Assembly: GCA_905178155.1 (NCBI GenBank)
Contig: CAJINV010000020.1
Coordinates: forward strand, 1,178,001-1,242,000
Reading direction: 5' to 3'
Origin: Amoebophrya sp. A120
Taxonomy: Eukaryota > Sar > Dinophyceae > Syndiniales > Amoebophryaceae
DNA length: 64,000 nt
A model generated the notes under the pieces. It searched no databases and was not told the origin of the DNA. It saw only the letters and a list, made by a program, of their open reading frames with translations. This document shows positions 41,201 through 51,955 of this stretch, in pieces. Every line of letters starts with the position of its first letter. Position 1 is the first letter of the stretch. The position numbers were made by a program, and so were the translations under genes.

Positions 41201-43293
41201 TGCCCGTTTTCCCAGAGGCAGTTTTTGTTGGCCACGCCGCCGCAGTTTGCTTGGCTTCGCGCCGCGCAGTCCTGGGCAGCGACCGTGGTCTGGGGTGGTT
41301 GGTTGATAAATATCTTCAGGGACTCGAAATTTTTCTTTTGCCACGATGGTAATGTGGTCTGTCCTCGCATTCATACACATTCATTCGTATCGGGAGCGGT
41401 TTGCAGCAGCGAATAAAACGAGAGAACATCCAAAAAGCTACACAAGCCTACTCTATTTCCAGCTTCCTCTACGTACCTATCAAGATATAAAACTCAAAAA
41501 ATACGTCCACGGCATCCATGCAGAATTCTGCGTTGGCGTCCCAGCGACAGGATATGACAGTGGCAGTGCACAACTCCCCCTCCCCCTCATTTGTATAGCA
41601 TGAACAGCAGTACAAACGCCGTCGACCCTGGACCTGGAGCTTGTGCATTACAAATTTGTACATGCAGCTTCTATAGTACTGTTTGGGCTTTCGAAATTTT
41701 TCATACAAACTAAGGTACAGGGAAGCGACACGACTGGATTTAGGGTTTTGCATGACAAATGAGGGGGAGGGGGAGTTGTGCACCCTCATACAGGACAAGC
41801 TCGCTTCACATGCTGCCTTCGTCCCTTATCGAGGAAAAAACAGAAACACCCATCCCCATCCAATTTGTCATGCAAAAAACGTATAAAATCCAGTACTTGT
41901 CATGCAAAAAATGGATTGGGATGGGTGTTTTTTCCTGGACATCCCTCGCTGGTTGCACATGGCGCACGGGGCGTAGGAGTAGGCCAGGCCCTGGGCGGTG
42001 GGGTAGAGACTTGCGAACATGGAGGTCTGACTGATCACCCCAATGTCGCAGGAACAGGGGTCCACGTAGCACCATTGCTTTTTGCAGTGCGGCTGCACCG
42101 CCGTGGGGTCTCCACCGCAGGTCGAGGGGTCGTCGTACCCGTAAAAATCGAACCCCAGCGTGTCCATGTGGTCCCAGGGGAGGCAGTAGGCCCCGTAGTC
42201 CCCGGGGAGAGACAAATTCCGCACGGTCCCGGCCGCCGACGTTCTCGTGTACGCGATTTGGTTGTTCGCGTCGAACGCCGCTGCGGGTAAGAACCCCACC
42301 TCCTTCGGACTCAGGCATTTGCACCGATCGTCGCCGCTCTTCGGAAACGGGCAGCCCCAGCCGCTTTCCCGCTGCTCCTGCGTCGCCAGGCTGCAGGTCG
42401 CTGATGCGGCGTCATACTGACAGTTCAGATTCATCTGCCCGCCGCACGTGTCCTCGGTTTTGGCGGCGCAGCTGATTGCGGCGGCAGACAAGGCCGGGTT
42501 GCTGTTTTGCTTCTCCGTACAATTGGAATTCACGGAGTCCCATTGACACTTGCTGTGTGTATCCGGACCGACGGGGAGTTGGCAGGTATTTGAAGAAATT
42601 CTGCGGTGGCACTGGGCGCAGGTTTTGTAACTGTACGCGAGGTTTACTGCGGTGTCCGGGAACTGGGTGGCAAACAGGCCAGTCTGCTCTGCGTCGTCCA
42701 TGGCACATTCGCAGGGATCCACATAACACCAATTGTCGTGGCACCACGCCGGATCGGTTGCGGGGTTGCCGTTGCATCCTGAATATACAACGTCCCCGAA
42801 ATGCGTGCTGCCCAGATCCCACTGGTCACACGAGGACCCGTAGGTTTGTTTTAGGGTGTACCTTGAATGAAGATATTGAAAGTGAGAGTCGTTCTCTTGT
42901 GACAGACGAATCTTTTTTGCGCTCCTGCACCGTCTTTGCACCAACTACACGACTACACGAAAGGATCAACAGTCAACATTACGCGCCTCAGCAGAGATGA
43001 AACCACGTCGAGTCAGTAGTACTACAGGAGATGAAAGCAACTTCTTGTTCTCACGTCGTTCCGCCGCTTGTATACGACAGCGTCCCGTTATCGGGCACGA
43101 CCTTCCCCAGCGCCACGGGGTCGATACAGGGACAAACCGGGGAACCGCCGGCTTGGAGCTGCGCCAAAACCCCCCGTCGGTAGGCCGGTGAGAAGAGGAG
43201 AAATGGCAAAAGAACGAAACGCCGGCAGTAGGCAAAGCATCTGCTTCTGCAGAGCCGGAGCATGGCTCTCGACTTTACGACCTGCAGACTCAT
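32297..43293 (-). CDS. giant mosaic surface protein: WCYVDPC repeats, kelch, Cys-rich tract, three membrane spans, coiled coil
   Basis: Fifteen or more exons, about 2,400 residues. Resolved exons: 43293-43055, 42861-41942, 41821-41791, 41547-41505, 41334-39751, 39638-38308, 38057-37856, 37086-36716, 36491-36184, 35866-35655, 35493-35049, 34763-34586, 34345-34284, then unclear pieces at about 34200-33951, then ~33688-33319 and 33139-32297. In order: signal peptide; two Cys-rich units each ending in WCYVDPC and AYSY; short CxW repeats; kelch-type blades with repeated Gly-Gly (YYFGGSGS, LYGGHS, YVFGGLGN); CxxC repeats like GCC2/GCC3 (CPAGTASAAL, CPAGTYSDT); spans FVLATGCVIFFLVLISLY, TIVAVLLLLYLCGAM and GFAEMVIGGLGISVL; a cytosolic coiled coil; and a Ser/Gly tail. 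It probably binds ligands or host cells at the surface. Start is uncertain (43263 also possible, or an extra exon near 43600). Confidence 0.6.
33689..33950 (-). repeat. possible introner with CGAAATC ends
   Basis: 262 bp from TATGCGAGGGGAGAAAAATC to GATTTGCCATGCGATA. The ends pair partly (AATCGAAATCA). The flanks do not match, and TCGCA is the only direct repeat. The exon joint is unresolved. Confidence 0.4.
34351..34585 (-). repeat. introner, M family
   Basis: 235 bp, TATGGCGTTCTCATGCG...GCTGAGAGCGCCATA, flanked by GCCTG on both sides. Removal joins VWAQA to THSIQPF in frame. Confidence 0.85.
34769..35048 (-). repeat. introner, P family (TCCCCAGC / GTGGGGACG ends)
   Basis: 280 bp, TATCCTGAGTAAAAACTTCC...GACGGTTTTGTTTAGGATA, flanked by TGGTT and TGGTC. 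Removal joins TTLVT to NRFTQYD in frame. Confidence 0.8.
35499..35654 (-). repeat. introner, AAATTTCCCGTACA-ended family
   Basis: 156 bp, TATGCAATACAAATTTCCCG...GTACGGGAAATTTACTGTGG and ATA, flanked by GGTTG on both sides. Removal joins SNTTT to NCKMTW in frame. Confidence 0.85.
35872..36183 (-). repeat. introner, P family
   Basis: 312 bp, TATCCTGTGCAAAAACGTCC...GGGGACGCTTTTTCTAACC and ATA, flanked by CTTCC on both sides. It shares CATGCGCAACAGCCAAA-type sequence with 34769-35048. Removal joins MLEE to AGDKMDK in frame. Confidence 0.85.
37092..37855 (-). repeat. introner, K family, enlarged by a nested inverted-repeat element
   Basis: 764 bp, TATGCACTGCAAAATC...GCTTTTGCAGTGCATA, flanked by CACCT on both sides. 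Removing the nested 602 bp leaves about 160 bp, the normal size of the family. Splicing joins PGTERQV to NALTNRV in frame. Confidence 0.85.
37123..37724. mobile_element. 602-bp non-autonomous inverted-repeat element inside an introner
   Basis: The ends are GAGCGGAGTAACAACTAGGC and, inverted, GAGCGGAGTAACAACTAAGC, continuing as CCAACTAACTCGG. A second inner inverted repeat (GGGATTCTAAGCGCGAAAG) follows. The right arm has an extra palindrome rich in CCGGCC. The flanks are ATA on both sides. There is no transposase frame, so it looks like a MITE that used another element's enzyme. It does not resemble the introner families. Confidence 0.75.
38063..38307 (-). repeat. introner, M family
   Basis: 245 bp, TATGGGCTTCTCAATTG...TTTGAGAACGCCATA, flanks TCCGA and TCCAC (partial repeat). 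Removal joins CPTVD to GFCFANP in frame. Confidence 0.8.
41553..41790 (-). repeat. introner, G family (AACTCCCCCTCCCCCTCATT ends)
   Basis: 238 bp, TATGACAGTGGCAGTGCACA...GAGTTGTGCACCCTCATA, flanked by CAGGA on both sides. Removal joins ASLSC to RWDANAEF in frame. Confidence 0.85.
41827..41941 (-). repeat. introner, C family (compact hairpin)
   Basis: 115 bp, TATCGAGGAAAAAACAG...TTTTTTCCTGGACA, flanked by TCCCT on both sides. The inner arms CATCCCCATCCAATTTG and ATGGATTGGGATGGG pair. Removal joins CNQRG to TKAACEA in frame. Confidence 0.82.
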
Positions 43294-43403
43294 CTCTCTG
43301 CAGGAACGCGACCAACAGCAAAATTGTAAAAGCCGTTTCGTCGCCGCTCGTCGGTAATAAACCACTACTGGGTAGTTCTGTGGCGCGCACGAGAAGCAAT
43401 TCG

Positions 43404-43603
43404 TTATGAGGTGTCTAACGTCGGCTCGAGGTAATTCGAATTCCTCCTGCTCGCTGCGCTACCGCTACCCGGCTCGGCGCCGAAGCGGGACGAACTCGAA
43501 CCACGGGTTGTGTCCTCACCATGCAGTTTCTTCCCCCGTGGTTCCCCTGTGGTGGTCGTGTGGACGAGCCCGGGCGACGACTCTTCAGATTCGTCCGTCA
43601 TTT
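43404..43603 (-). CDS. short Ser/Gly-rich frame, possible 5' exon of the giant surface-protein gene
   Basis: From an ATG near 43603 the frame reads MTDESEESSPGLVHTTTTGE, stays hydrophilic and Ser/Arg-rich for about 65 codons and stops at 43404, only 110 bp before the start of the giant gene. A CCGACG direct repeat (around 43416 and 43350) would let it join in frame to a hydrophobic stretch (AFTILLLVAFLQRDES), giving a cytosolic head plus anchor instead of the signal peptide of the giant protein. Either this is a separate short gene or the giant gene begins here. I cannot decide from sequence alone. Confidence 0.3.
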
Positions 43604-44780
43604 CGAGACCGTCACCGTTTAAACATAACCCGCGGAAGATCGCAATAGTGACGCGCGCGAAAAGATCACGACGCAGAAGACGACAAGAAGATCGACATCG
43701 ACGCCAGAACCGAGCTGATAATTTTCGAGAATACTTTTGTGCTGTGCCACCTTGATGCTCACGAACCAAAATAAGTACTGGACGCCACTTGGTGAAAAAA
43801 ATCGCAGGGCGTCGAAGGCAGGTACTCCACAATAAGTGGAGAGTGCTACTTTAACTTTTGCATCAAGGTCTGTACATAGTCGAAGTGCATTTCAAGTTCA
43901 AGCGTCGCAAAAGTGGTGCAGCAGCTGCCCAAGCCCTGAAGTTTCCTGTGTCTGCGGCCATCTGGTGACGAAGATAATTTTCGTCATATTTACATCAACA
44001 GTGCTTACGCGATAAGGCAGGCACCAAATAAGCTACGAGGTTGACCGACATTGATGACCGACAAACGTTGATAGCATTAGCACCAAGCCGACGCGCTAGT
44101 CTAGTGCGGCATCTTCTACCGACATTCTTTTCAGAAATCAGAATAACGCACAAGAACCTCACAACTTTGCATCAATTTTGCACTTTGGAATGACGTGTCG
44201 TGCTGTTGCTCTAGGACTAGGCGTGCTGCAGGAGGTGGCATTTCTTCATCAATTCTTCGAAAGTAGTAAAATGCGTTGTAGTGAGTCCAGACACAAATAA
44301 CGCATCCTCCATCCGTTCGTCCTGCTCAAGTCACAGCGTAGAGGTAGAATGAGTATGAGATCCATTCAACATCATCATCGCGCGCTGGCAGTGGCACTAC
44401 AAACATTTCTTTCAGTTGACCACAGCCGCATCTTTTCTCACGTATAGTAAGTGCCTTTTCGACGCCCTCACATTTCCACTGGGCGTCAGCTTGTCTTCTG
44501 TGCTGCAACAACAGATGGAAAAGTAGGATCACAAATCCAGTACTGAATCCTTTCGTCCTAGGCCCCACTCGTAGAAGGTGAAGTGGTCGGGATCCCGCTG
44601 CCATCGGATGAATCTGATTATTTTGGTTGAGATTGACGTTCATCATGAGAGCATTGGAGGACTTGGTGCACCGCGGCCGGGAAGAAGAACGATTCGGTAT
44701 GAGAAGCTGCAGGCAGCAGCAGCACGTAGTACTCTTGAGTTGATGCATCAAAGTTCTTGGCAATAACAGCAGAAAGCATA
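43604..44780. other. 1.2 kb without a settled gene
   Basis: A minus-strand frame at 44490-44326 reads protein-like (DAQWKCEGVEKALTIREKRC) behind a possible acceptor (GCAGCACAG), so an exon may be here. I could not connect it. The rest shows nothing. Confidence 0.3.
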
Positions 44781-45152
44781 TTATCCAAAAAAGTAAAAGT
44801 ACGACAAAATCAAGTGCACTGCGATCCCCGTTGCGATAACCAGTTTGAGCTGAAAGGAAATCGCCGGCTTCCCCTTGAATTCGCACTCAAAGGCGTCTAC
44901 CTTATCGCGTGTCTCCTTGTAGTGACCGATATCTTTGATCAACTTGGACGCTTGCACAAAGGGCTCGAAACCCGCAATGTATTTCCGCTGGCTGATCGGC
45001 GGCGCGCCGGACGGCACATGATTTTTGCTCGAACTGCTCGCCGAGCTCGGCTTGGCTCGTTGGTGCAACATGTTGGCTTGATATGCGGAAACTGAAGACG
45101 CGCCACTCCAAGCCGAACGAGGATTCCCAATGCTTCCACCCGCGGCAGACAT
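44781..45152 (-). CDS. small tail-anchored membrane protein
   Basis: 123 residues from the ATG at 45152 (MSAAGGSIGNPRSAWSG) to a stop at 44781. The first 55 residues are Ser/Pro/Ala-rich and basic. The middle has a charged helix (LIKDIGHYKETRDKVDAFE). The last ~22 residues are a membrane span (LVIATGIAVHLILSYFYFFG) that ends the protein, so it is probably anchored by its C-terminus with the rest in the cytosol. No intron is needed. No family is recognised. Size and layout resemble small subunits of ER or mitochondrial membrane complexes, but no motif supports a choice. Confidence 0.55.
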   Translation of the reverse strand: MSAAGGSIGNPRSAWSGASSVSAYQANMLHQRAKPSSASSSSKNHVPSGAPPISQRKYIAGFEPFVQASKLIKDIGHYKETRDKVDAFECEFKGKPAISFQLKLVIATGIAVHLILSYFYFFG

Positions 45153-46380
45153 TTATTTTCAAGAATTAGAAGAGCAAGTAAAGCCACCTTACTTCGTACT
45201 GGTTCCTTTTTTAGGTTTCTTTTTCTTTTATGCGACGTCAATATGCGTCGAAACGCGCTCGACGCGCCGCCTTTGGAAAAATATTTTTGTGAGGTAGATG
45301 CACTTCAGACCACGCGGGCGGTTGACAAAACTCAAGCTGCTTCACTCAAAGTAAATTAGTGCTTCCAGATGAGGAGCTCCTCTCCAAGAGAGCTTCGACG
45401 ACAGCTTAAACTCGAAGCAACATCTCTCAGCCTCTCTTTCCACGGCGGCCCGCTCAGCCACCACACTCTTCACAGGCGAGAGGTGAAGACGTGAAGGAAC
45501 TTCCACAGCATCGTCCGGATCGGCTCGAGCTATTCATCAAAGTCCCAAGACGAAGCGCTGTGCTCTTCTCTGTTTTTTTCAAAAAAGTAGATACAAGGCC
45601 TGCAACAGCCTTTTCACAGGTAGATGCTGAAATGTTTCTTGCGATATTACGACCGCAGATGCGCTTCTGCTAAAAATATCGGGCTTGTTTTTTACATGGC
45701 ATTGATTGTGACATTTAAACTTACAAGTAGTGAACGTGTTTTCTCGATTTTTCGCTCGGAAAATTGTACAATATCGGGCGTTGAGCGCTAATCAAAAAAC
45801 TTTTGTTGCATGATTTTCCAAATAGTTGAAACTCAACTGTCGTGGCAAGTGGTACGAATTTCAAGTTGTAAAAGTATGGGGAATTATGGCTCTGAATCTA
45901 GATAAAACAGTCTACTTACATCTGGGAGAAAACGAAAAGTGATAGTTGTGAAGGCGACTCAGACTTTAACTTAGACATAGACTTTCTTCGGTGATTAAAA
46001 TATTTTCTGCTGCTCAGCTTGTGAATCTTAACTAATCTCAACAAACTTTATACCTTTTGCAAGTTTGCAAATGCAAGCGTGAATCTAATTATCGTCTTCA
46101 GATATTAGAGGGCTGGTTTATGAAATCTTGTTTTCTCTTGATTTTTGATTATGAGTTTGACGTTGTAATTTGTCGCGCCAACAACTGCGATACCGGACGA
46201 TGCCGTCCATCTGCATGTTGCTGCTTCAACATCTGGATGAAGGTCGTAGTCGTACCTAACTACAAGAACAACCATGATCATTTATTTTGCCGCACGAATT
46301 GTTCCAGATTCGCTCGGCGACTTGAAAAAGGAATCAGCATCTTGACGACGGTCGGCATTTTGCAAAAACGTCGAGTCCTC
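45153..46380. other. 1.2-kb A/T-rich intergenic region
   Basis: Separates the tail-anchored gene from the end of the 50685-46381 gene. Short frames on both strands are not protein-like. No repeat or hairpin was seen. Confidence 0.35.
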
Positions 46381-49300
46381 TCAGCCCCCGGCTTCTTCCA
46401 CCGCGTCGGGCTCGCTGCCCTCGGTTTCGCCTTCCGGTACTACCGGTAGATTCACCGGTCCACCTCCGAAGTTCGAACGCATCTGTAAGTAGATATCCTG
46501 CCGGTGCTGCGTAATCACCGCGGTGGCTGCCTCATCCTGCTTGCGCATCGGAGATTTGAGGAAGGTCGACCAGCTCTGTTTTGGAAGTAACAAAATGATT
46601 GATGTTGAAAGTTAAAGAGCATCATCGTGTAGAAAGAAGATCATCAACGAAAGCCGCACGGCTAAAAACCAAACAGATCGAAAACCGCAACAACATGCAG
46701 CGTAATGTTATACACGACGCTCTTGCACGCAAGAAATGTGATAGACTGTCACACCGTGGTGCATAACATGACGCACGATGGCATCACGTACGCATAGCGC
46801 AAAGGAAAACCTAGACATGCAGAATCGATATAAAGATCTGGTGTTTATTGCATTGACCAAAAATTACAACATACCCTGCGAATTTCGGAAGAAGGCCTCT
46901 GGAGGTGCGGAACATGTAGCGTAACGTACTTCGTATCTGGATCTTCAGGCACCTGGAGGTGGGTTGCGATTCATTTTTGACAAAATCGCATTCGCATTGC
47001 ACGTTCATGCAAGATGAATCAACATCGGTGGGTCGATCAGCAATCTAACTCTAAGTCTACAAGCACGAAAAACAAAAAGTAAAAGAAAAAGACGAAGAAA
47101 AAGAACAATCAACAAATTGAAATTCCTACGTACCGTAAACACGATTCTTCGTCCCAGTTTTCCCTTGAAGGCGCACTGCGTCCCCGGCTTGCTGCCCTTC
47201 GGGATCGCGACCCGGTAGCTCTGGACGGACCTCGCTTGCGATTCCTCCGTGCGGAGGGAGTGCAAAAGCGTTTCTTCCTCTTTCAGCACCGGATTTGCCA
47301 TCTGCTCCTGCAACCGCTTCGAAAGGCCCGGACCGTCGTACGGCTCGGCTTCAGCCTCGATTTGTTGTAGTTCATCAGGAAGCTGTTCTACTGGCTGTTG
47401 GTCCGTACTGATTGTTTCATCCGCAGTGTCTGTTGATGTGCTCGTCGGTGCAGTTACAGATGACAACTGCGCGGAGGTGCTTGCACCACTTGGGGCTTGC
47501 TTACCTCCAGCAGAGCTCGATGGTGCGTCTACTGGAACTGTGGATGAAGAGGCCGGTGCGGAGGTTTCATCTTCCGCAGCAGATGTAGCGTCAGAAAAAA
47601 GCGGTGCTGAAACCTCAGATGAACTGCATGCGGGGTCGTGTGGCTCCAGAGGTTTCCCCTTCTCCTCTTGCTCTTGCGGACCGACTGCGTCAGCACTTCG
47701 GAATCCTTTCGCGTCTTGAGTAGTACCGGCTGCGCCTCCTTCTTCTATCACAGCGCAATCTTCCGCACTGATGTCTGAAGCAACGGATGAGCCTTCGCGA
47801 CTGTTGTTCTGTTGCACCTCCTCGAGTTCCGGCTCTAGAACGCGGGGCTTCGCCGAAAAAGTAGCTGCCAAGTCGTCGGACGGCGTAAATTTTTTCGGCA
47901 CGATGTTGCTATCCGATTCGGGTGTGGAGGGTTCCGGAGACAGGGATTCACTCGCGTCCTCGAAGTGTAGATCGTCCTCGTCCTCGATGCGATTTTCCGT
48001 GATGTGTTCCTGCTTTGTCTTGATCTTCGCTTCGACGGAGGTCGCGACAGAATCGGCTACTTCTACTGAAGGAGACGTCTCTACTGCAACATCAGTCTCC
48101 TGCTGGTCTTGTGTTTCGCCCTCGTGTCGTTGTAGTTCCTGTCTGATTTCATCTTGCTCAACAGCGCCGCTGGGTGCGTCTGGTTCTTGATGTCCATCTA
48201 GATCTAGATGCAGCTCCCGAGAAAGAGGAGTAGTTTCAGCACTAACTACCGGCTGCACATTATCGCCTGGTGCCTTTGTTCTCTCCTCACTTTCATGATC
48301 TTCAGCGGGTGTACTAGTGTCGGCCATCGGCACCGGCTGCGTCTTTCTCGGTGGGGATTCCGACGGGGGCCGCGAAGAAGTATTTCCTCCTCTATGGAGG
48401 TGTTCTCAAGCGTTACATTCTCAACTGTTACATGATTTGCCATGCAAAATGAGCATCAACATCCACACAATGAAGCTACTTCGCATGACAAATGTTGAAA
48501 AGGCTAAACAGCGCCTGAAACTGTGCGGAATTTGTAATGCTACAGGTGTAGCCTCCCTTCTTTGTCTTTTGCCATTCTTGCAATTACAAATTCATGTAAC
48601 AGTTGTTGAGAATGTAACATTTGAGAACTCCATATCCTCCAGAAGACCGTTTTTTCTTGAACCCCGGCGGCGGACTTCCCCCGTAGCCATTTTTCGGTGC
48701 CACGATGCAGAATTTCTCCTTCGTCGGACTAGCTCGCGGGTTTTTGTTCCGGGGGTTGGACAGGCGAGAGTTGCTGATGTCCTTGTCGTGGCCCCCGCTC
48801 GAGGCTTTATTGCTAGTGCTGTTGTAGGACGCCTTCGCCGTGTTCAACATGTTACTCCTTTTGCTTTTACTCCCGACACTGGACGGCGAGCTGTTACTTG
48901 TGCCCTTCGAAGAACTCGGGGACGTGCAGGCACGAAGTGTGTTCGAAGCAGCAGCAGTGGTGTTACTTGGCCCGTTTCTGGTTTTCCATCTCCTCGCTTC
49001 GGGCGACCCAACCGCTTTCGTCCGCGGCGGTGGATTGATCCGAACTATCGGCGGCGCGTGTAGTAGTTGCAGCGAGTGCGAGGGGGTCGATGAAGAGGAA
49101 CTACTTTTCGAATTTCCAACTCCATGCACCTCCTTCGTCGGACTCTCATACGGCTGCACGCCGATGGGCAGTTTTCTCCCGACTATCGCCCCGCTGTTGA
49201 GTCCTTTTTTCATCTTGGGCGTCCATTCCGGACTGGCTTTGGCTGGATTCGATTTGTTCAAAGACTTATTGCTGGACTCTGTACTCCCCGGGCCCTTAAA

Positions 49301-50685
49301 GTAGTTCTCGACAATTTCGTGGCTCGAATTCGTGCTGGGGCTAAGAACTAGGTCGTCCACGACTTCCTGGGATGAGACGGGGCCCTTAGATGTTGACGAC
49401 GAGACCACACGGGGACCCTCTTCGCCGGGCGCAGGAGCAGCTCCGGCTGACGACGCGGACGCGCAGCTACTGGAAGAAGCAGATTCAGTAGCTGATCCTC
49501 TTTTCGACGTAGTTTCAATCGTTGTTTTCACTTTCACTCCACTGGCGTAGTGCGGGGCCGGCGTCTGCCCGGACCCGTCCTTTCGTTCGCGAAAAAAGTT
49601 CTTCAACTTGTCGTGAATGACCTCCTGGGCGCGCTGTTCCTCCCGCAGCCGAAACTGTTCCAGCAGCGCTTTCGCGTCGAGTTCATCCGAGTCAATGGGG
49701 ATGTTTTGTTCCTGCTGTTCCTCATCGATAAATTCCTGGATGCTCATCACAGGGGGGTGGGGAATGCCGGAAGGGGAAGAGGCTGGTACTGGTCGTGGAT
49801 GCTGATTCAGCCCTGTCGTCTTCCTCTTTGCGGTACTCGTGCTTGCTCCTCCTGCTGCTGCACTGGATGAAGATGAGCTCGAAGAAGTTGCGAATGACCC
49901 AGCCTTAATATTCCCTCCCGTCGAAGATGTAGTTGAACTCGAAGATGACACTGGACTCGCCCGTTTGTTCCCAGCGGCCGGGACAACGGTCACGTTTACA
50001 TGCGGCGGCTTCTGGTCGTCCGCACGTGGTTATGAGAGTGCACAACTCCCCCTCCCCCTCATTTGTATTGCATGAACAGCAATACAGGCATCAGCAAGGA
50101 TGCCGGTTTTGCATGACAAATTTGCACTGGAGTGTAGTTCTATTGGGGCTGCCAGAACTTGTCATGCAAACAGTGCCAAGGGGCAATGGGTGGATAGGGT
50201 ATTTTGCATGACAAACGAGGGGGAGGGGGACTTGTGCACTCACATAGTGGTCGCGACGAGACTGCGCAGTCTGACGCCACCTTGGCAGTGGTGAAAACAA
50301 ACGCTGGATTGGAATTATCCATGGCAGGTTCTTCCTGCTCTGGGTCTACTTGCTCTGCTCTCGTCGTCCTAACAGGTGCATTTGTACACCTACCGCTGCT
50401 CTTCATCTTCTCCCCCGTAGTGCTACTAGCCATCCTCAACGCGGCCCCGCCTGCGAGAAGTTTCGATTTGTTGGTGATGGAAAAGGCCGCGGGCACCCGC
50501 TCCTTCTTTGGCGACAACGCGATCCCGCGGGATTTGAAAATGTCCGCGTAGTCCGAGCTCCGCAGCTTCTCCTTGAACGCCCGGTGCTGCTCCAGCACGT
50601 CCGCCGGGTTGCCAGTTGAATTGTGGAAAGATGTTCCTCCAGAAGGCCTGGTCGAAGGCCGGGAAGTGCTTGGCTGGTTGTTCAT
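46381..50685 (-). CDS. long low-complexity protein with a conserved C-terminal beta-type module, 5 exons
   Basis: Exons 50685-50247, 50025-48635, 48387-47134, 46952-46875 and 46575-46381, 3,357 nt, 1,118 residues in frame. Residues 1-880 are disordered (Ser, Ala, Thr, Glu, Pro runs). Near residue 1000 comes YRVAIPKGSKPGTQCAFKG then RRIVFTVPEDPDTK and YVTLHVPHL, an alternation of Val/Ile strands with Pro-Gly turns like the VP-x-G-x-x-PG repeats common in protist proteins. A helical tail follows (KQDEAATAVITQHRQDIYLQ). Introns 1 and 2 are introners (G and M type); introns 3 and 4 are GT-AG (GTACGT donor). It may be a scaffold or cytoskeletal protein; the role is unknown. Confidence 0.65.
48393..48634 (-). 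repeat. introner, M family
   Basis: 242 bp, TATGGAGGTGTTCTCAAGCG...TTTGAGAACTCCATA, flanked by TCCTC on both sides. Removal keeps frame between KKKRSSGG and NTSSRPP. Confidence 0.85.
50031..50246 (-). repeat. introner, G family
   Basis: 216 bp, TATGAGAGTGCACAACTCCC...GGACTTGTGCACTCACATA, flanked by GTGGT on both sides. The ends match 41553-41790 over about 35 bp. Removal joins SSRPR to ADDQKPP in frame. Confidence 0.87.
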
Positions 50686-51590
50686 CTTGAAATGATCCTG
50701 GTGATCTTCAAACTAAAAACTCCGACTCTAGTACCACTTCCGTAGAAGCTTTGCCAGCGTGAGGAAGTCGCGTGCGACACTGCAGGCTTCGTCGTGGCAA
50801 TCCTCTCTATCAAAAAAATCGCTATCGCACGACCGAATGAAAGAGCATGTGGACTTTGTTTTCGCAACTACTGGCTCTCCTGATAGTTGCACTGACATCA
50901 AGCCAACTCATAACTTACGTTCGTCAATGATTTTCATCGAAACTACATGTGTCGACATCTTAAACTTAATGGAAAGCCAACAACGATAAAAGCAATAAAG
51001 AATAAGTAACCCACCAGCGCGAACTAGAAGCCAGGTCTCTCAGCAAGAAAGGATTTTCGTGGTTCTTCTTTATCGCTCTCGCTCACTCGTGACGCAAAAT
51101 GAAAATACTCTCACGGAGCGGACCCGAAGAAATTAGCTACCGAATAATTAAACGAGAACAAATTATCACTTGAACTACGAGCCTCCTCGTGGATGCAGAT
51201 GGTGGAAAAAGGTCCTAGTTTACGTGGTGCTTACTTTGGTCTCTGTAAAATACAGAAGAGCAAAATTTGTCGGCACGTAGTGAAACGATTGCGAGTAGCT
51301 GCCTATTCTGCATATACATTTCCCAAGTGTGAGGACCGAGTCCCCTTCGAAGGAGAAGATCATCTGCTACGATACTTATGGCGATTCCTAAATTTTCGTT
51401 TTACAACGGTTCGATTGAATATTGAGACGTAAGTATGTCGCCTTGTTTTGAAACATTTACGAGATGGCTGTGCAATTTTACATGATTGAATAATATTGTT
51501 CGTCGAAATACTTTTCGTAAAGCGGAAGTGTAATATAATGTGGTAGGTCCTAAGTAAGGTAGAAGCGCAGTGTCGAACGGTCGAAGTACT
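50686..51590. other. 905-bp intergenic region
   Basis: Upstream of the long low-complexity gene. Only a stray plus-strand frame (51193-51432) is open; it has no protein-like features. No repeats. Confidence 0.35.
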
Positions 51591-51840
51591 TTACTTAATT
51601 TTCTCAGCCAGTCTTTTTCTTTCCTTCCTCGCCAGCAGGCCGTGCGCAGGTGCAGCTGCTCGTCCTTGTGAATACAATCTCAGACTTTCGCTCACTTGAT
51701 GACGGGAAACGTTTGCTCCGCCTTGGGACACTCCACTGGCTTCCTCGTTCTTGGACTCGTGCCCGTCGAATGACTGATGTTGCGGTTGCTCATCGTCCTG
51801 CATATCACCGGCTGCATGCGGATCTCCTGCGGCCCAGGCT
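51591..51840 (-). CDS. hydrophilic frame, possibly a last exon of the coiled-coil gene
   Basis: A minus-strand frame behind a possible acceptor (GGGCCGCAG) reads DPHAAGDMQDDEQPQHQSFD, continues hydrophilic and Ser/Gly-rich, and ends in a basic helix (LLARKERKRLAEKIK) with a stop at 51591. It lies 115 bp beyond the stop of the 52998-51956 gene. It may be its true C-terminal exon or a short independent gene. The composition is like a cytosolic linker. There is no clear donor for it. Confidence 0.28.
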
Positions 51841-51955
51841 TTCGCTCTTCGTTTGCGCTCTCAGCGAGCTCTGTCAAGTTGCTGCTGCAAGAAGGAGATC
51901 TTCATGATCATCAACAAACGATTATCGGGATGATGCTTCTTCCGGCCTTGTTTCC

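Noticed and set aside
48675-48700. CCGTAGCCATTTTT, similar to the dinoflagellate spliced leader
   Set aside because: The match breaks after CCATTTT and the stretch lies on the wrong strand inside a well-supported coding exon (GYGGSPPPGF on the minus strand).
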